NCBI RefSeq assembly: GCF_019931165.1 | Contig: NZ_JAIOUP010000004.1 | Coordinates: 1 to 64,000 of the forward strand | DNA length: 64,000 nucleotides | Direction of reading: 5' to 3' | From: Schnuerera sp. xch1 | Lineage (GTDB): Bacteria > Bacillota > Clostridia > Tissierellales > Tepidimicrobiaceae | In this document: positions 55,062-63,897 of the stretch, piece by piece | Layout of the letters: every line of letters begins with the position of its first letter | Position numbering within the stretch: the stretch's first letter is position 1 | Program-made: the position numbers and the translations under genes | The notes under the pieces: generated by a model | The model's input: the letters and a program-made list of their open reading frames with translations, nothing else | Database searches by the model: none | Told to the model about the DNA's origin: nothing

Positions 55062-56894
55062 TTATTCTAGCTCTATTGTTCCAGTATTCAATGCATAATA
55101 ACGACCTTTTTGTTTCATTAAATCATTATGATCGCCTCGTTCTATTATTTGCCCATGTTCTAATACCATTATGGCTTTAGCATCACGAACTGTTGATAAT
55201 CTGTGGGCAATTACGAAAGTTGTTCTACCTTCCATTAGTTTATCCATACCCTCTGCTATTAATTTTTCTGTCCTCGTATCTACAGAGGATGTTGCCTCAT
55301 CTAATATGAGTATAGTCGGGTCTGCTACTGCTGCTCTTGCAATAGATAATAACTGGCGTTCCCCTTGAGATAGATTGTGCCCATCAGCTGTAAGCATTGT
55401 GTTATAACCTTGAGGTAAATGTCTAATAAAGTAATGAGCATTAGCAAGTTTAGCTGCTTCCTTTACTTCTTCATCTGTGGCATCAAGTCTACCATACCTA
55501 ATGTTATCTGCAATTGTACCTTCAAATAGATGAACATCTTGCAGTACAATACTCATTGTACTTCTTAAGTCATATTTTTTAATACGTTTAGTATCTATGC
55601 CATCATAAAGTATAGTTCCGTTATGTATCTCATAAAATCTATTTATAAGATTGGTTATAGTAGTTTTACCAGCACCAGTAGATCCTACAAATGCTATTTT
55701 CTGACCAGGTTTTGCATAAAGATTAATATCTTTGAGTGCTTTCCGCTCTTGTGTATAACCAAAATCCACATCTTTAAAAGTAATAAAACCTCTTAGTGGT
55801 ACTTTTTCATATTCACCATTTTCCTTTGGGACCTTCCAATAAAGTTTATTGTCCCCTTTATCATCTCTAATAAGAGTAATATCACCTTGATCAACTTCTA
55901 TTTCTTCATCTAATATATTGAATATCCTTTCTGCACCCGCTAAGGCTGCAAACAATACATTAAGCTGATTAGAAACCTGAGTTATAGGTCTTGAAATTGT
56001 TCTTGTATACTGTAAGAATGATGCAATATTTCCAACACTCATTTTATTTACAATTACTAAAAATGCACCAAAGATAGATACAAGTGCATATAGTACATAG
56101 GATAAATTTCCCATAATAGGCATAAGCATAACACCATAAGTAGATGCTTGGGTACTTGCATTACGAAGTTCTTCATTTCTTTCATTAAAACTATCAATAG
56201 CACGATCTTCATAATTAAATACCTTAACTACCTTTTGTCCTGACATCATTTCTTCTACATAACCATTCATATCTGCCAATGCAGCCTGTTGATTACGAAA
56301 GTTTCTTGCCGACTTTTTCCCAATATATTTTACTACGCCAAGCATAACTATTAGCATAGCTACTACTACTAATGTAAGCATCGGACTTAAATATATCATC
56401 ATGCCAAATGTACCAACTACTGTTACAATGGATATAGTAATCTGAGATACACTTTGTTCTAATGATTGATTAAGCATACCTACATCATTTGTAAATGTAG
56501 ACATTAAGTCACCATGAGAATGTGTATCAAAGTATGAAACAGGCAATCTCTCCATATGAGAAAACATATCTGCACGAATCTTGTGAATTGTCTTTTGTGC
56601 TAACTTTGCCATAAATAAATTTCCTAAATACTGACCTACAGCAATTAGAATTACGAATATCCCCATTATAATAATGTATCGTACAAATTGACTTGTATCA
56701 TAATCTCCAACCAATGTATCAATAATAGGACTTAGCATACCATTAGCTGCTATCTGTGCAATAGAACCAAGTATTACGAAAAATACTCCTCTAAAAAATA
56801 AAGCCTTATTAAACTTAAAATATCCAAATAATCTCATTATTGTTTTCTTTGGATTACTAGGGCGTAATTGTCGATATCCATATTGACTTTTCAT
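55062..56894 (-). CDS. ABC exporter, half-transporter B of a heterodimer
   Basis: 610 aa: six membrane helices (about 30-310) and an ATP-binding domain with Walker A GSTGAGKTT (about 395), signature LSQGERQLL (about 499) and Walker B ILILDEATSSVD. It overlaps the end of its partner gene by one base (TAATG), so the two are translationally coupled. Such heterodimers usually export drugs or lipids. The catalytic Glu after Walker B is present here. Confidence 0.92.
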   Translation of the reverse strand: MKSQYGYRQLRPSNPKKTIMRLFGYFKFNKALFFRGVFFVILGSIAQIAANGMLSPIIDTLVGDYDTSQFVRYIIIMGIFVILIAVGQYLGNLFMAKLAQKTIHKIRADMFSHMERLPVSYFDTHSHGDLMSTFTNDVGMLNQSLEQSVSQITISIVTVVGTFGMMIYLSPMLTLVVVAMLIVMLGVVKYIGKKSARNFRNQQAALADMNGYVEEMMSGQKVVKVFNYEDRAIDSFNERNEELRNASTQASTYGVMLMPIMGNLSYVLYALVSIFGAFLVIVNKMSVGNIASFLQYTRTISRPITQVSNQLNVLFAALAGAERIFNILDEEIEVDQGDITLIRDDKGDNKLYWKVPKENGEYEKVPLRGFITFKDVDFGYTQERKALKDINLYAKPGQKIAFVGSTGAGKTTITNLINRFYEIHNGTILYDGIDTKRIKKYDLRSTMSIVLQDVHLFEGTIADNIRYGRLDATDEEVKEAAKLANAHYFIRHLPQGYNTMLTADGHNLSQGERQLLSIARAAVADPTILILDEATSSVDTRTEKLIAEGMDKLMEGRTTFVIAHRLSTVRDAKAIMVLEHGQIIERGDHNDLMKQKGRYYALNTGTIELE

Positions 56895-58615
56895 TATCCA
56901 ACCACCCCTTTTTGTTGTGATTCATAGATCTCCCTATAGATTGAAGATATATTTAGTAAAGTTTCATGATTTCCTATAGACTCTATATGTCCTTGATGCA
57001 TTACAATAATTCTATCAGCATGTTGGATAGAAGCAATCCTTTGTGCAATTATAAGTGTAGTTATATGTCCTAATTTCTCTTTAAATGTTTTTTGAATCTT
57101 TGCATCAGTTGTCATATCAATGGCACTTGTTGAGTCATCAAGTATTATAACCTTTGGAGATTTCATCAATGATCTTGCAATACTAAGTCTTTGTTTTTGA
57201 CCACCTGAAAAATTTTCTCCTCCTTGTTCAACCTTATGTTCTAATCCATCTTCAAATTTTGAAACAAATTCCCAAGCCTGAGCTTGCTTAAGTGCATTTA
57301 TAATTTGTTCGTCTGAGGCATCTTCATTACCCCATTTCATATTTTCTCTAATTGTACCTAAGAATAACGTGTTTTTTTGTAACACAAATGCTACCTGATC
57401 CCGCAATACTTTAATATCATAATCTCTAACATCTATACCACCAACAGCAACTGAACCTTCAGTTACATCATAAAGCCTTGGTATTAATTGTACCAATGTA
57501 GACTTAGATGATCCTGTAGATCCAATGATCCCAATAACTTCACCAGATTTTATGTCAAGATTAATATTATTTAAGATATTCTCTGTACTACCAGGATAAC
57601 AAAAACTTACATGATTAAAGCTAATTGAACCATCTTTTACTTCTTTAATAGGCTTTTCAATTTCCTTAATTTCCGATTCCGTATTCAACACTTCTAAAAT
57701 CCTGCCTACAGATGCAGAACCACGTAGTAATTGCATAAAGAAAAATGAAATCATCATAAGCGCCATTAAAACCTGTGTTATATAAGTGATAAAAGATATC
57801 AATTCTCCACCACCCATGTTTCCTGCAACTACTTTTTGTCCACCGATCCATAATACTGCAATAATAGTTGAATAGACTATAATATTTAATAAAGGCATAA
57901 GGAATATAACAAGCGAGATAGCTTCTAGTGCAGTTTCTTTCAGAGAATCATTTCTTTGCTTAAATCTCCCTTCTTCATGTCTTTGTCTATTAAACGATTT
58001 TACAACCTTAATACCTGTTAAATTCTCTTGAATAATGGCATTTACTCTATCTACACGAGTTTGTAACATCAAAAATAAAGGTCTTGCTTTAGTTAAAATA
58101 ATAGTAATAGCAATTGCTGTAATTGGTATAGCAATCATAAAGACTCTTGCTAATGATGCATTTATTTGGAATGCCATAATAAGTGCAAACAATGCTAGAA
58201 ATGGTGCCCTTACTGCCATACGCAAACTCATCATAGTTACTTGACCTATAGTATTACAATCATTGGTCAACCTTGTTATAAGTGATGAAACTGTAAATTG
58301 ATCAAGATTTGCAAATGAAAAACTTTGGATCTTATTAAATGTTTTTTTTCTGATCTCTGCAGCAAATCCATATCCTGCTCTTGCACCACAATGAGCACTT
58401 AATATACCAAACGTCATGGCAAGTAGTGCAGCTCCAACCATTATAAGTCCAATTCTTACTATATATTCAACATCCCGATTTGCTATCCCTATATCCACTA
58501 TACGCGACATAAAATAAGGAATGATAATATCAGCCAGAACTTCTAAAATCATAAGTATAGGACTTAATATAGCAAAAGTTTTATATTTCTTCATAAATGG
58601 TAATAATGCTCTCAA
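56894..58615 (-). CDS. ABC exporter, half-transporter A of a heterodimer
   Basis: 573 aa: six membrane helices (about 16-300) and a nucleotide-binding domain with GSTGSSKSTLV (about 368), SGGQKQRLS (about 473) and VIILDDSTSAID. The Walker B motif ends in Asp (DD) instead of the catalytic Glu, so this is the degenerate site of a heterodimeric exporter. TTG start 8 nt after CAGGAGG. The marR gene lies immediately upstream and probably regulates it. Confidence 0.92.
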   Translation of the reverse strand: MRALLPFMKKYKTFAILSPILMILEVLADIIIPYFMSRIVDIGIANRDVEYIVRIGLIMVGAALLAMTFGILSAHCGARAGYGFAAEIRKKTFNKIQSFSFANLDQFTVSSLITRLTNDCNTIGQVTMMSLRMAVRAPFLALFALIMAFQINASLARVFMIAIPITAIAITIILTKARPLFLMLQTRVDRVNAIIQENLTGIKVVKSFNRQRHEEGRFKQRNDSLKETALEAISLVIFLMPLLNIIVYSTIIAVLWIGGQKVVAGNMGGGELISFITYITQVLMALMMISFFFMQLLRGSASVGRILEVLNTESEIKEIEKPIKEVKDGSISFNHVSFCYPGSTENILNNINLDIKSGEVIGIIGSTGSSKSTLVQLIPRLYDVTEGSVAVGGIDVRDYDIKVLRDQVAFVLQKNTLFLGTIRENMKWGNEDASDEQIINALKQAQAWEFVSKFEDGLEHKVEQGGENFSGGQKQRLSIARSLMKSPKVIILDDSTSAIDMTTDAKIQKTFKEKLGHITTLIIAQRIASIQHADRIIVMHQGHIESIGNHETLLNISSIYREIYESQQKGVVG

Positions 58616-58652
58616 AATATTCCTCCTGTTCTGCTAAACTTTATAAACCAAT

Positions 58653-59081
58653 TTAACTGCTAATATTACTCAAATTTTTATTAAGCTTTAATATAGAATT
58701 ATACAATTTCATTAATTCGTCATAGTCAAATCCAATAAACATATCTGAATATATCTCAAGTAAATAATCCTTATAATCATCTATCATGGATTTGCCTTTT
58801 TCTGTTACAATCAACCTATTATATCTCATATCCGATTCCAAAGGTATTTGTTCAATCATATCTAGTTTCAGTAACCTCTTAACAGCACTGCTCATAGCTC
58901 CTTGTGTAAACCTCATCTCTTCAGCTAATTCTTTTTGGCTAGAATTAGGTTTTTTTTCTATAAGTATTATAAGATATAATAGACCAAGGGTTAGCCCATA
59001 TTCATCAATCTTAGACTGCATTATATACGTTATCCTCTGATAGGTTTCCTTTAGTTGTATAGCCACATCCTTTTCAATCAT
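58653..59081 (-). CDS. MarR-family transcriptional regulator
   Basis: 142 aa winged helix. The HTH is NSSQKELAEEMRFTQGAMSSAVKRL (residues about 48-72; SSQKELAEEMRF then TQGAMSSAVKRL) and the wing VTEKGKSMID. The frame extends to 59126, but TAGGAGG is 7 nt from ATG 59081. It heads the operon with the two ABC genes, 38 nt upstream. A 9-4-9 palindrome overlaps its leader, suggesting autorepression released by an exporter substrate. Confidence 0.9.
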   Translation of the reverse strand: MIEKDVAIQLKETYQRITYIMQSKIDEYGLTLGLLYLIILIEKKPNSSQKELAEEMRFTQGAMSSAVKRLLKLDMIEQIPLESDMRYNRLIVTEKGKSMIDDYKDYLLEIYSDMFIGFDYDELMKLYNSILKLNKNLSNISS

Positions 59082-59094
59082 ATTGCTACCTCCT

Positions 59095-59161
59095 AATACT
59101 TTAGCATTAAAGTATTTAATAAACATTATATAATAATAAACTAAATTTTACATATTGTCAA
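59095..59161 (-). promoter_or_regulatory. Promoter and candidate MarR operator of the exporter operon
   Basis: TTGACA (59161-59156), 17 bp, TATTAT (59138-59133). Between the -10 and the ribosome-binding site lies AATACTTTA-GCAT-TAAAGTATT (59095-59116), a perfect 9-bp inverted repeat. Confidence 0.65.
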
Positions 59162-59279
59162 TATATAAGATGATAATTGCAAAACAGTGAGCTAAAGGGT
59201 ATAATATAACTGTAATACTTGTAAAATTACAATCATCTTTATTATCATAATATCTATATTAAATATAGGAAGTGATTTG

Positions 59280-59696
59280 ATGAATACATCCTTTGAAGAT
59301 ATGTTAAATAAATTGAATGAAAACAATATAAGACTTTCACATCAAAGATTAAAGATTTTGGAATATCTTGCTGAAAATCGGTGCCATCCCACTGTTGATA
59401 AAATTTATAATGAACTTCATAAGGATTTTCCTACCCTATCTAAAACTACCGTATATAATACATTAAACCTATTGACTAAAATCAATATTGTTAGGATAGT
59501 TAATATTGAAGACAATGAGACTCGATATGACATATGTACAGAAAACCATGGTCATTTTAAATGTGAATCATGTGGCAGAATATACGATTTCTCTATTGAT
59601 ATAGATTCCTTTACAACTAAAGAACTAGATGGTTTCAAAATTAATGAAAAAGATATATATTTTAAAGGAATCTGTCCAAAATGTATTAAAAACTAA
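59280..59696 (+). CDS. perR: Fur-family regulator, PerR type
   Basis: 138 aa. Winged helix (RLSHQRLKILEYL; TLSKTTVYNTLNLL), regulatory metal residues in TENHGHFKC with Asp in GRIYDF (the PerR-type Asp rather than Fur-type Glu), and structural zinc CESCG plus CPKC. It would repress peroxide-stress genes with Fe/Mn and be inactivated by peroxide. TTG 59277 is the alternative start. Likely targets are the promoters at 37014 and 41690. Zur or Fur cannot be fully excluded. Confidence 0.8.
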   Translation: MNTSFEDMLNKLNENNIRLSHQRLKILEYLAENRCHPTVDKIYNELHKDFPTLSKTTVYNTLNLLTKINIVRIVNIEDNETRYDICTENHGHFKCESCGRIYDFSIDIDSFTTKELDGFKINEKDIYFKGICPKCIKN

Positions 59697-59738
59697 AAGA
59701 ACCCTGTTCAATACAGAGTTCAATATCCATTATTAACC

Positions 59739-59954
59739 TTAGTTTTCATCCTCCTCTGTTTCCATCCATTCTGGTTTGTCAGGCATTATTAAAGCACAAA
59801 TTATATATGCTATAATTCCAGTACCGTATGCTAATGAAATAATAACCCATATTAATCTAATTACAGTAGAATCAATATTAAGGTATCCAGCTATACCACC
59901 ACACACTCCAGCAAGCTTTTTGTCTCTACTTGATTTATATAACTTCTTTTGCAT
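59739..59954 (-). CDS. PspC-domain small membrane protein
   Basis: 71 aa PspC domain. KLYKSSRDKKLAGVCGGIAGYLNIDSTVIRLIWV is diagnostic (KLYKSSRDKKLAGVCGGI, then AGYLNIDSTVIRLIWV), followed by a membrane helix and an acidic tail. Related to the phage-shock PspC envelope-stress proteins. GGGAGGG precedes the ATG. The 406-bp gap to the next gene (59955-60360) holds the NlpC promoter and otherwise AT-rich sequence. Confidence 0.9.
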   Translation of the reverse strand: MQKKLYKSSRDKKLAGVCGGIAGYLNIDSTVIRLIWVIISLAYGTGIIAYIICALIMPDKPEWMETEEDEN

Positions 59955-60240
59955 TTATATCCCTCCTACTCCCTATATTTATATTATATAATATGAATTT
60001 TATATCTGAAATACAAAATAAACAAAACTTAGATCAAGATAGAATTATTCTTAATATAAGAATAGGAATATATCAAATAGAATGTACATATATTATACAC
60101 TGTAATTTATATAATTCTTCTTTATCCTTACTTATTTTACTATAATATAGTTTATTTAAGAAAAGGGAAATTTTTTGCTATCTATAAACTCTTATAACTA
60201 ATATCTATTCTTTTTGCGATAAAAATGGGTTGTTAGTTTC

Positions 60241-60270
60241 TTGCATTAAATTGTCCTTTTTTGTTACAAT
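60241..60270 (+). promoter_or_regulatory. Sigma-A-type promoter of the NlpC/P60 gene
   Basis: TTGCAT (60241-60246), 18 bp, TACAAT (60265-60270), leader of about 85 nt. Confidence 0.6.
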
Positions 60271-60360
60271 AATGTATGAAATTTGGTAAAACCCATTTGA
60301 ATTATTCGCAATATTGAAAACTACAAAAATATTAAAATACAATAAAAAGGAGAATTTTAA

Positions 60361-61974
60361 ATGAATCAGTTTATAAGACCAAATGTTATACCATTAGTAC
60401 TATTGGCTCTGATAATTGTTATAGTTCCAACCTACGCTTATAATAATGTGGAAACAGTTTTATTTGCAGAGAGTCTAATGGGTATACCTTTTGAATTAGG
60501 AGGTAATACACCAGAAGCAGGGTTTAATAGTACAGGATTTATTCAGTATATTTTTGAAGAAAAAGAAAATATAACTCTCCCTCAATCTCCTTCAAAGCTA
60601 TGGAAACTTGGTGAACCCATACAACGCAATGAGATACAACCTGGAGATATCCTTTTTTTTAATGGAAGCAAAAACCTTATACCAGCAATATATAAAGGTG
60701 ATGATATCATTATTGTTGTAGCAACTGATGAAGGTGTAGTAGAACGTAATATTAAAAAACATCCCTATTGGAGAACTCGTTATAAAGGGGCAAGACGCTA
60801 CACAGATATAACTAATGAATTAGATCCTATAGCCATAAAAGCTCTCGAATTAGCAGAATCTCCCTATGAACTTGGAGGTAATAATCCAAATGGCTTTGAT
60901 CATTCAGGCTTTGTACAATACGTTTTTAGTCAAATAAAGAAATTAGATTTCCCTAGAACATCCGCAGAGCAATGGCGTATAGGCATGAAAGTAGATATGT
61001 CTGATATTAAATCTGGCGATGTGCTATTTTTTCAGGGTGATGATGTCCGACTACCAGCAATTTATATAGACAATGGTATTTTTGTGATCGTTACAACTGA
61101 AGGAGTTCAAGTAGTGGATCTCGAGACAAATGATTATTGGAAATCTAAATTACTAGGGGCAAGACGCTTTACTAAGAACATCATTGAGGAATCTATCGTA
61201 AGCAATCCAATTGTAGAAAATGCTATGGACTTGCTGGAAACACCTCATAATCCAGATGGTGAACTCCCAGCCGAAGGATTCAATTCGACTAGTTTTGTAC
61301 GTTATGTTTTTAAAGATACCTTTGACATACAATTATCCGCTTTTGCTGATAGAATATATGAAATGGGTAAACATATCTCTAAGGAAGAGCTCAGACCAGG
61401 TGACATAGTGTTTTTTAAAGGAAGTAAACTAATACCCGGTATTTATAAAGGAAATGGTATCTTTATAGTCCAGACAAAAATGAGCGGAGTTGCAGAAAGA
61501 GATATTGAAAGTGAATATTGGTCAGATATATATAAAGGTGCAAGACGACTAACAGAAGAAGATATTCATAATTTGCAACCTGAAAATTATATGCAACACG
61601 AAAATCCAGTTATTCGAGAAGCAATGAAATATATAGGAACTCCTTATCTGCTAGGTGGAGAAACTATTAATGGTTTTGACTGTTCTTATTTTGTTCAAAC
61701 AGTTTTTAGAAATTCTAAAAATATTTATTTACCACGTAAGACTAAAAAACAATATAAAGTAGGTGAAACTATTGATTATAAGGACATGCGCCCAGGAGAT
61801 GTAATTTATTTTTCGAAAAAAAATTCAAAGAAAAAAAAGGTATCTCATACTGCAATTTATTTAGGAAATAATTATATTATTCATGCATCTGGTGATGAAG
61901 ATATGACTACAATCAGCTATTTAGGAAAACACTGGTTGGATCGTATCATAAAAATAAAGCGCTTTGAAAGGTAA
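60361..61974 (+). CDS. Secreted four-repeat NlpC/P60 protein with one catalytic domain
   Basis: 537 aa. Signal peptide (about 1-27) then four NlpC/P60-like repeats of about 125-130 aa. Only the fourth keeps the active-site Cys (GFDCSYF, Cys441) and His residues (VSHTAIYL; IHASG). The equivalent position is Ser57 (GFNSTGF), His181 (GFDHSGF) and Ser309 (GFNSTSF) in repeats 1-3. All retain the PGD(I/V)xFF core. NlpC/P60 enzymes cut gamma-D-Glu bonds; the B. subtilis multi-repeat PgdS cuts poly-gamma-glutamate, and pgs genes lie next door. Peptidoglycan is the alternative substrate. Confidence 0.9.
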   Translation: MNQFIRPNVIPLVLLALIIVIVPTYAYNNVETVLFAESLMGIPFELGGNTPEAGFNSTGFIQYIFEEKENITLPQSPSKLWKLGEPIQRNEIQPGDILFFNGSKNLIPAIYKGDDIIIVVATDEGVVERNIKKHPYWRTRYKGARRYTDITNELDPIAIKALELAESPYELGGNNPNGFDHSGFVQYVFSQIKKLDFPRTSAEQWRIGMKVDMSDIKSGDVLFFQGDDVRLPAIYIDNGIFVIVTTEGVQVVDLETNDYWKSKLLGARRFTKNIIEESIVSNPIVENAMDLLETPHNPDGELPAEGFNSTSFVRYVFKDTFDIQLSAFADRIYEMGKHISKEELRPGDIVFFKGSKLIPGIYKGNGIFIVQTKMSGVAERDIESEYWSDIYKGARRLTEEDIHNLQPENYMQHENPVIREAMKYIGTPYLLGGETINGFDCSYFVQTVFRNSKNIYLPRKTKKQYKVGETIDYKDMRPGDVIYFSKKNSKKKKVSHTAIYLGNNYIIHASGDEDMTTISYLGKHWLDRIIKIKRFER

Positions 61975-61984
61975 AGCGCTTTGA
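61956..61984 (+). terminator. Weak hairpin at the end of the NlpC/P60 gene
   Basis: AAAGCGCTTT occurs twice (61956-61965 and 61973-61982) across the stop codon and can form a hairpin; only a short T run follows. Confidence 0.5.
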
Positions 61985-62005
61985 CTCTATTAGTTTGAGG
62001 CAGGC

Positions 62006-62107
62006 TCTAAAATAGTTGAAGAAGCATACGAGCTGCTAGGTACTCCTTATTCTTTAATATCTCAGATAGTTATTAAAGCAAATGTTATGTTGGAGAAGAA
62101 GATATAA
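62006..62107 (+). pseudogene. Remnant of a further NlpC/P60 repeat
   Basis: Downstream of the gene, an out-of-context frame encodes SKIVEEAYELLGTPYSL, matching the start of each NlpC repeat (compare REAMKYIGTPYLLGG at repeat 4), then diverges and stops at 62105-62107. There is no start codon or ribosome-binding site. It looks like the leftover of a deleted repeat or sister gene. Confidence 0.65.
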
Positions 62108-62117
62108 ATAGGTAGTA

Positions 62118-62155
62118 AAAAATTGACAAGCTACATATGTAGCTTGTCAATTTTT
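62118..62155. terminator. 38-bp perfect palindromic terminator between convergent genes
   Basis: AAAAATTGACAAGCTACAT and its exact complement, followed by T on both strands. Part of the arm, AGCTTGTCAA, recurs at 62209-62218 in a second imperfect hairpin with 62191-62201. Confidence 0.85.
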
Positions 62156-62248
62156 GATGAAGCATATAAAATCATAGTCTTATGAGTAAAGTTGATGAGC
62201 TAAAGAAAAGCTTGTCAACTTCTTATCTATAGAAGCTCATCATTCAGC

Positions 62249-63124
62249 TTAATCTTCTATTGATGTATGTTCAACATTTTTAATTAATTCATCAGGTGTT
62301 TTCGCATCCTTTTCTAATATCTTATCTACTTTCTTATCAAAATTAGGCTTTGTAGGATTAAACTTGTTTAAGAATCCCATAATACCATTTGACTTAGCAA
62401 ATCCATCAGAATCAGCCATTTTCTCCAATTGAGACATTACTATTGGCCAACTATTATTTAACGCTTCATGGATGGAATAAGAGTAATTATTTAATTCACT
62501 TGAATTAGCTACAAGCTTATCTCTTAGTCCTTTTGAAACAGCTATCTGAACACCACCCATTTGATAACTATCTTTAAACAATTTATTCTTATTTACAATA
62601 TTACTGTTCATAACACCAGCAATACGGTCAGGAATACTTAAATTCTTTACAGCATATCCCTTATTAGTAAGATGCAATTTAATTAATTCTGCTAGTATTT
62701 TATTCTGTCCACCAACATATGTTATTTCATCATTGTCTGCAGCTCCTATAACAGAAACAGTGTCAGCTGATTTCTTAACTAAATTAACAGCTGATGGCTC
62801 ATCAAAATTGATAGCCTTTATAAAGAGACTCCAGTTATTAGATGGTTTATTTCCTTCAAATAAATAAGTATTATACTTACCATGTCCACCTAATGCTTCT
62901 ACAATCTCTGAAGTACCTCTCTCAATACCGCCTCCATGAATAGCTAAAATGGTTGTATCGCTTCCAACATCATTAGTCTTAATTGAATAGTCTTGTCCAG
63001 CCTCTTCAACTGCAGATAAATCAGCAAAACTGGTATAACCTTCTGTTAAAGCATATCCGCTTGCACCAATCCCTAAAGTAAATAATAGGACAAAAGCTAA
63101 AACTTTAAGATGTTTCTTAGTCAT
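62249..63124 (-). CDS. Secreted poly-gamma-glutamate hydrolase family protein
   Basis: 291 aa with a signal peptide (about 1-28). The sequence TTILAIHGGGIERGTSEIVEAL (as TTILAIHGGGIERG then TSEIVEAL) gives the His/Glu zinc-type motif of the phage-derived PghP/PF05908 family, and IGAADNDEITYVGGQN and MGGVQIAVSKGLRD match later family motifs. It should cleave gamma-glutamyl polymer outside the cell. AAAGGAGG is well placed for ATG 63124, not the longer frame. It is co-oriented with pgsB-pgsC, so synthesis and degradation are encoded together. Confidence 0.82.
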   Translation of the reverse strand: MTKKHLKVLAFVLLFTLGIGASGYALTEGYTSFADLSAVEEAGQDYSIKTNDVGSDTTILAIHGGGIERGTSEIVEALGGHGKYNTYLFEGNKPSNNWSLFIKAINFDEPSAVNLVKKSADTVSVIGAADNDEITYVGGQNKILAELIKLHLTNKGYAVKNLSIPDRIAGVMNSNIVNKNKLFKDSYQMGGVQIAVSKGLRDKLVANSSELNNYSYSIHEALNNSWPIVMSQLEKMADSDGFAKSNGIMGFLNKFNPTKPNFDKKVDKILEKDAKTPDELIKNVEHTSIED

Positions 63125-63146
63125 TTTTATTCCTCCTTTAAATAAT

Positions 63147-63362
63147 TTAATATAGATAATCAACAGTAAAAGCTAATAAAGTTAACCCTAACAATACGAG
63201 TGATTGATGGCTGGTATTCCTTTTGCTTATTTTAATAAGATATTGACATTTTTCTTTTAATGTTAATGCATTAAAAACCTCGAGTGCATCGTTGTGACTG
63301 TCTTCTTTATAAAAAGATGGACTATATTTACTTTTAATTAGCATACTTAGAAAAGTGTTCAT
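63147..63362 (-). CDS. Small membrane protein in the pgs cluster
   Basis: 71 aa, not recognised. A basic and acidic soluble part (about 1-50) is followed by one C-terminal hydrophobic helix (SLVLLGLTLLAFTVDYLY). It lies 18 nt after pgsC and 22 nt before the hydrolase gene. By position it could play the role of the small PgsE/YwtC or CapE protein, but sequence similarity was not evident. GGGAGGG precedes the ATG. Confidence 0.65.
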   Translation of the reverse strand: MNTFLSMLIKSKYSPSFYKEDSHNDALEVFNALTLKEKCQYLIKISKRNTSHQSLVLLGLTLLAFTVDYLY

Positions 63363-63380
63363 TTTATTATCCCTCCCTTC

Positions 63381-63833
63381 CTATATTGTAATATTTAATA
63401 ATGTTGCGCACCCATAGGTTATTGCAACCATCAAGCTAGTACTTAAAAATGTTGCAGGAAGACCTTGACGCTGAATTGAATTGGCTATTAATCCAGGCAC
63501 TATAATACCAACTGAAGCCAGTCCAGTGATGTAAACATAATCAACTGGTAAGAATGTATTCATAATAAACTCTAACATTATTGCTACTACTATCATGGCT
63601 GTAAACTTCCTTTTGCCATATAAAATTGTAACTTTACCTATTCCAAAAAATACTATTAAATATGTTAAAATACTAATAATAAAGGTTGTTAATATAGCCT
63701 GTGGGAATTTCATAAGTAAAGTTAAATATCCTGGTACAACTAAACCAGCAGGCAAAACTCCTGTAATTTCTGTAAATAACAAACTAAATATTACTCCTAA
63801 TATAATTATTATGCTTATGTCTGTGAGTAACAA
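63381..63833 (-). CDS. pgsC: Poly-gamma-glutamate synthesis protein PgsC/CapC
   Basis: 150 aa with four or five membrane helices, the normal PgsC length. The motif TEITGVLPAGLVVPGYLTLL and a second GIIVPGLIANSIQRQG are characteristic repeats of CapC. It forms the membrane polymerase with PgsB. TTG start 8 nt after AAGGAGG. Downstream of pgsB; the next genes are the small membrane protein and the hydrolase, with no pgsA/capA between. Confidence 0.93.
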   Translation of the reverse strand: MLLTDISIIIILGVIFSLLFTEITGVLPAGLVVPGYLTLLMKFPQAILTTFIISILTYLIVFFGIGKVTILYGKRKFTAMIVVAIMLEFIMNTFLPVDYVYITGLASVGIIVPGLIANSIQRQGLPATFLSTSLMVAITYGCATLLNITI

Positions 63834-63897
63834 CCTGCTTACCTCCTTATAATATTTTCATAGATTTTTATTTCAACTTTTAACATTTCTAAAGGTA

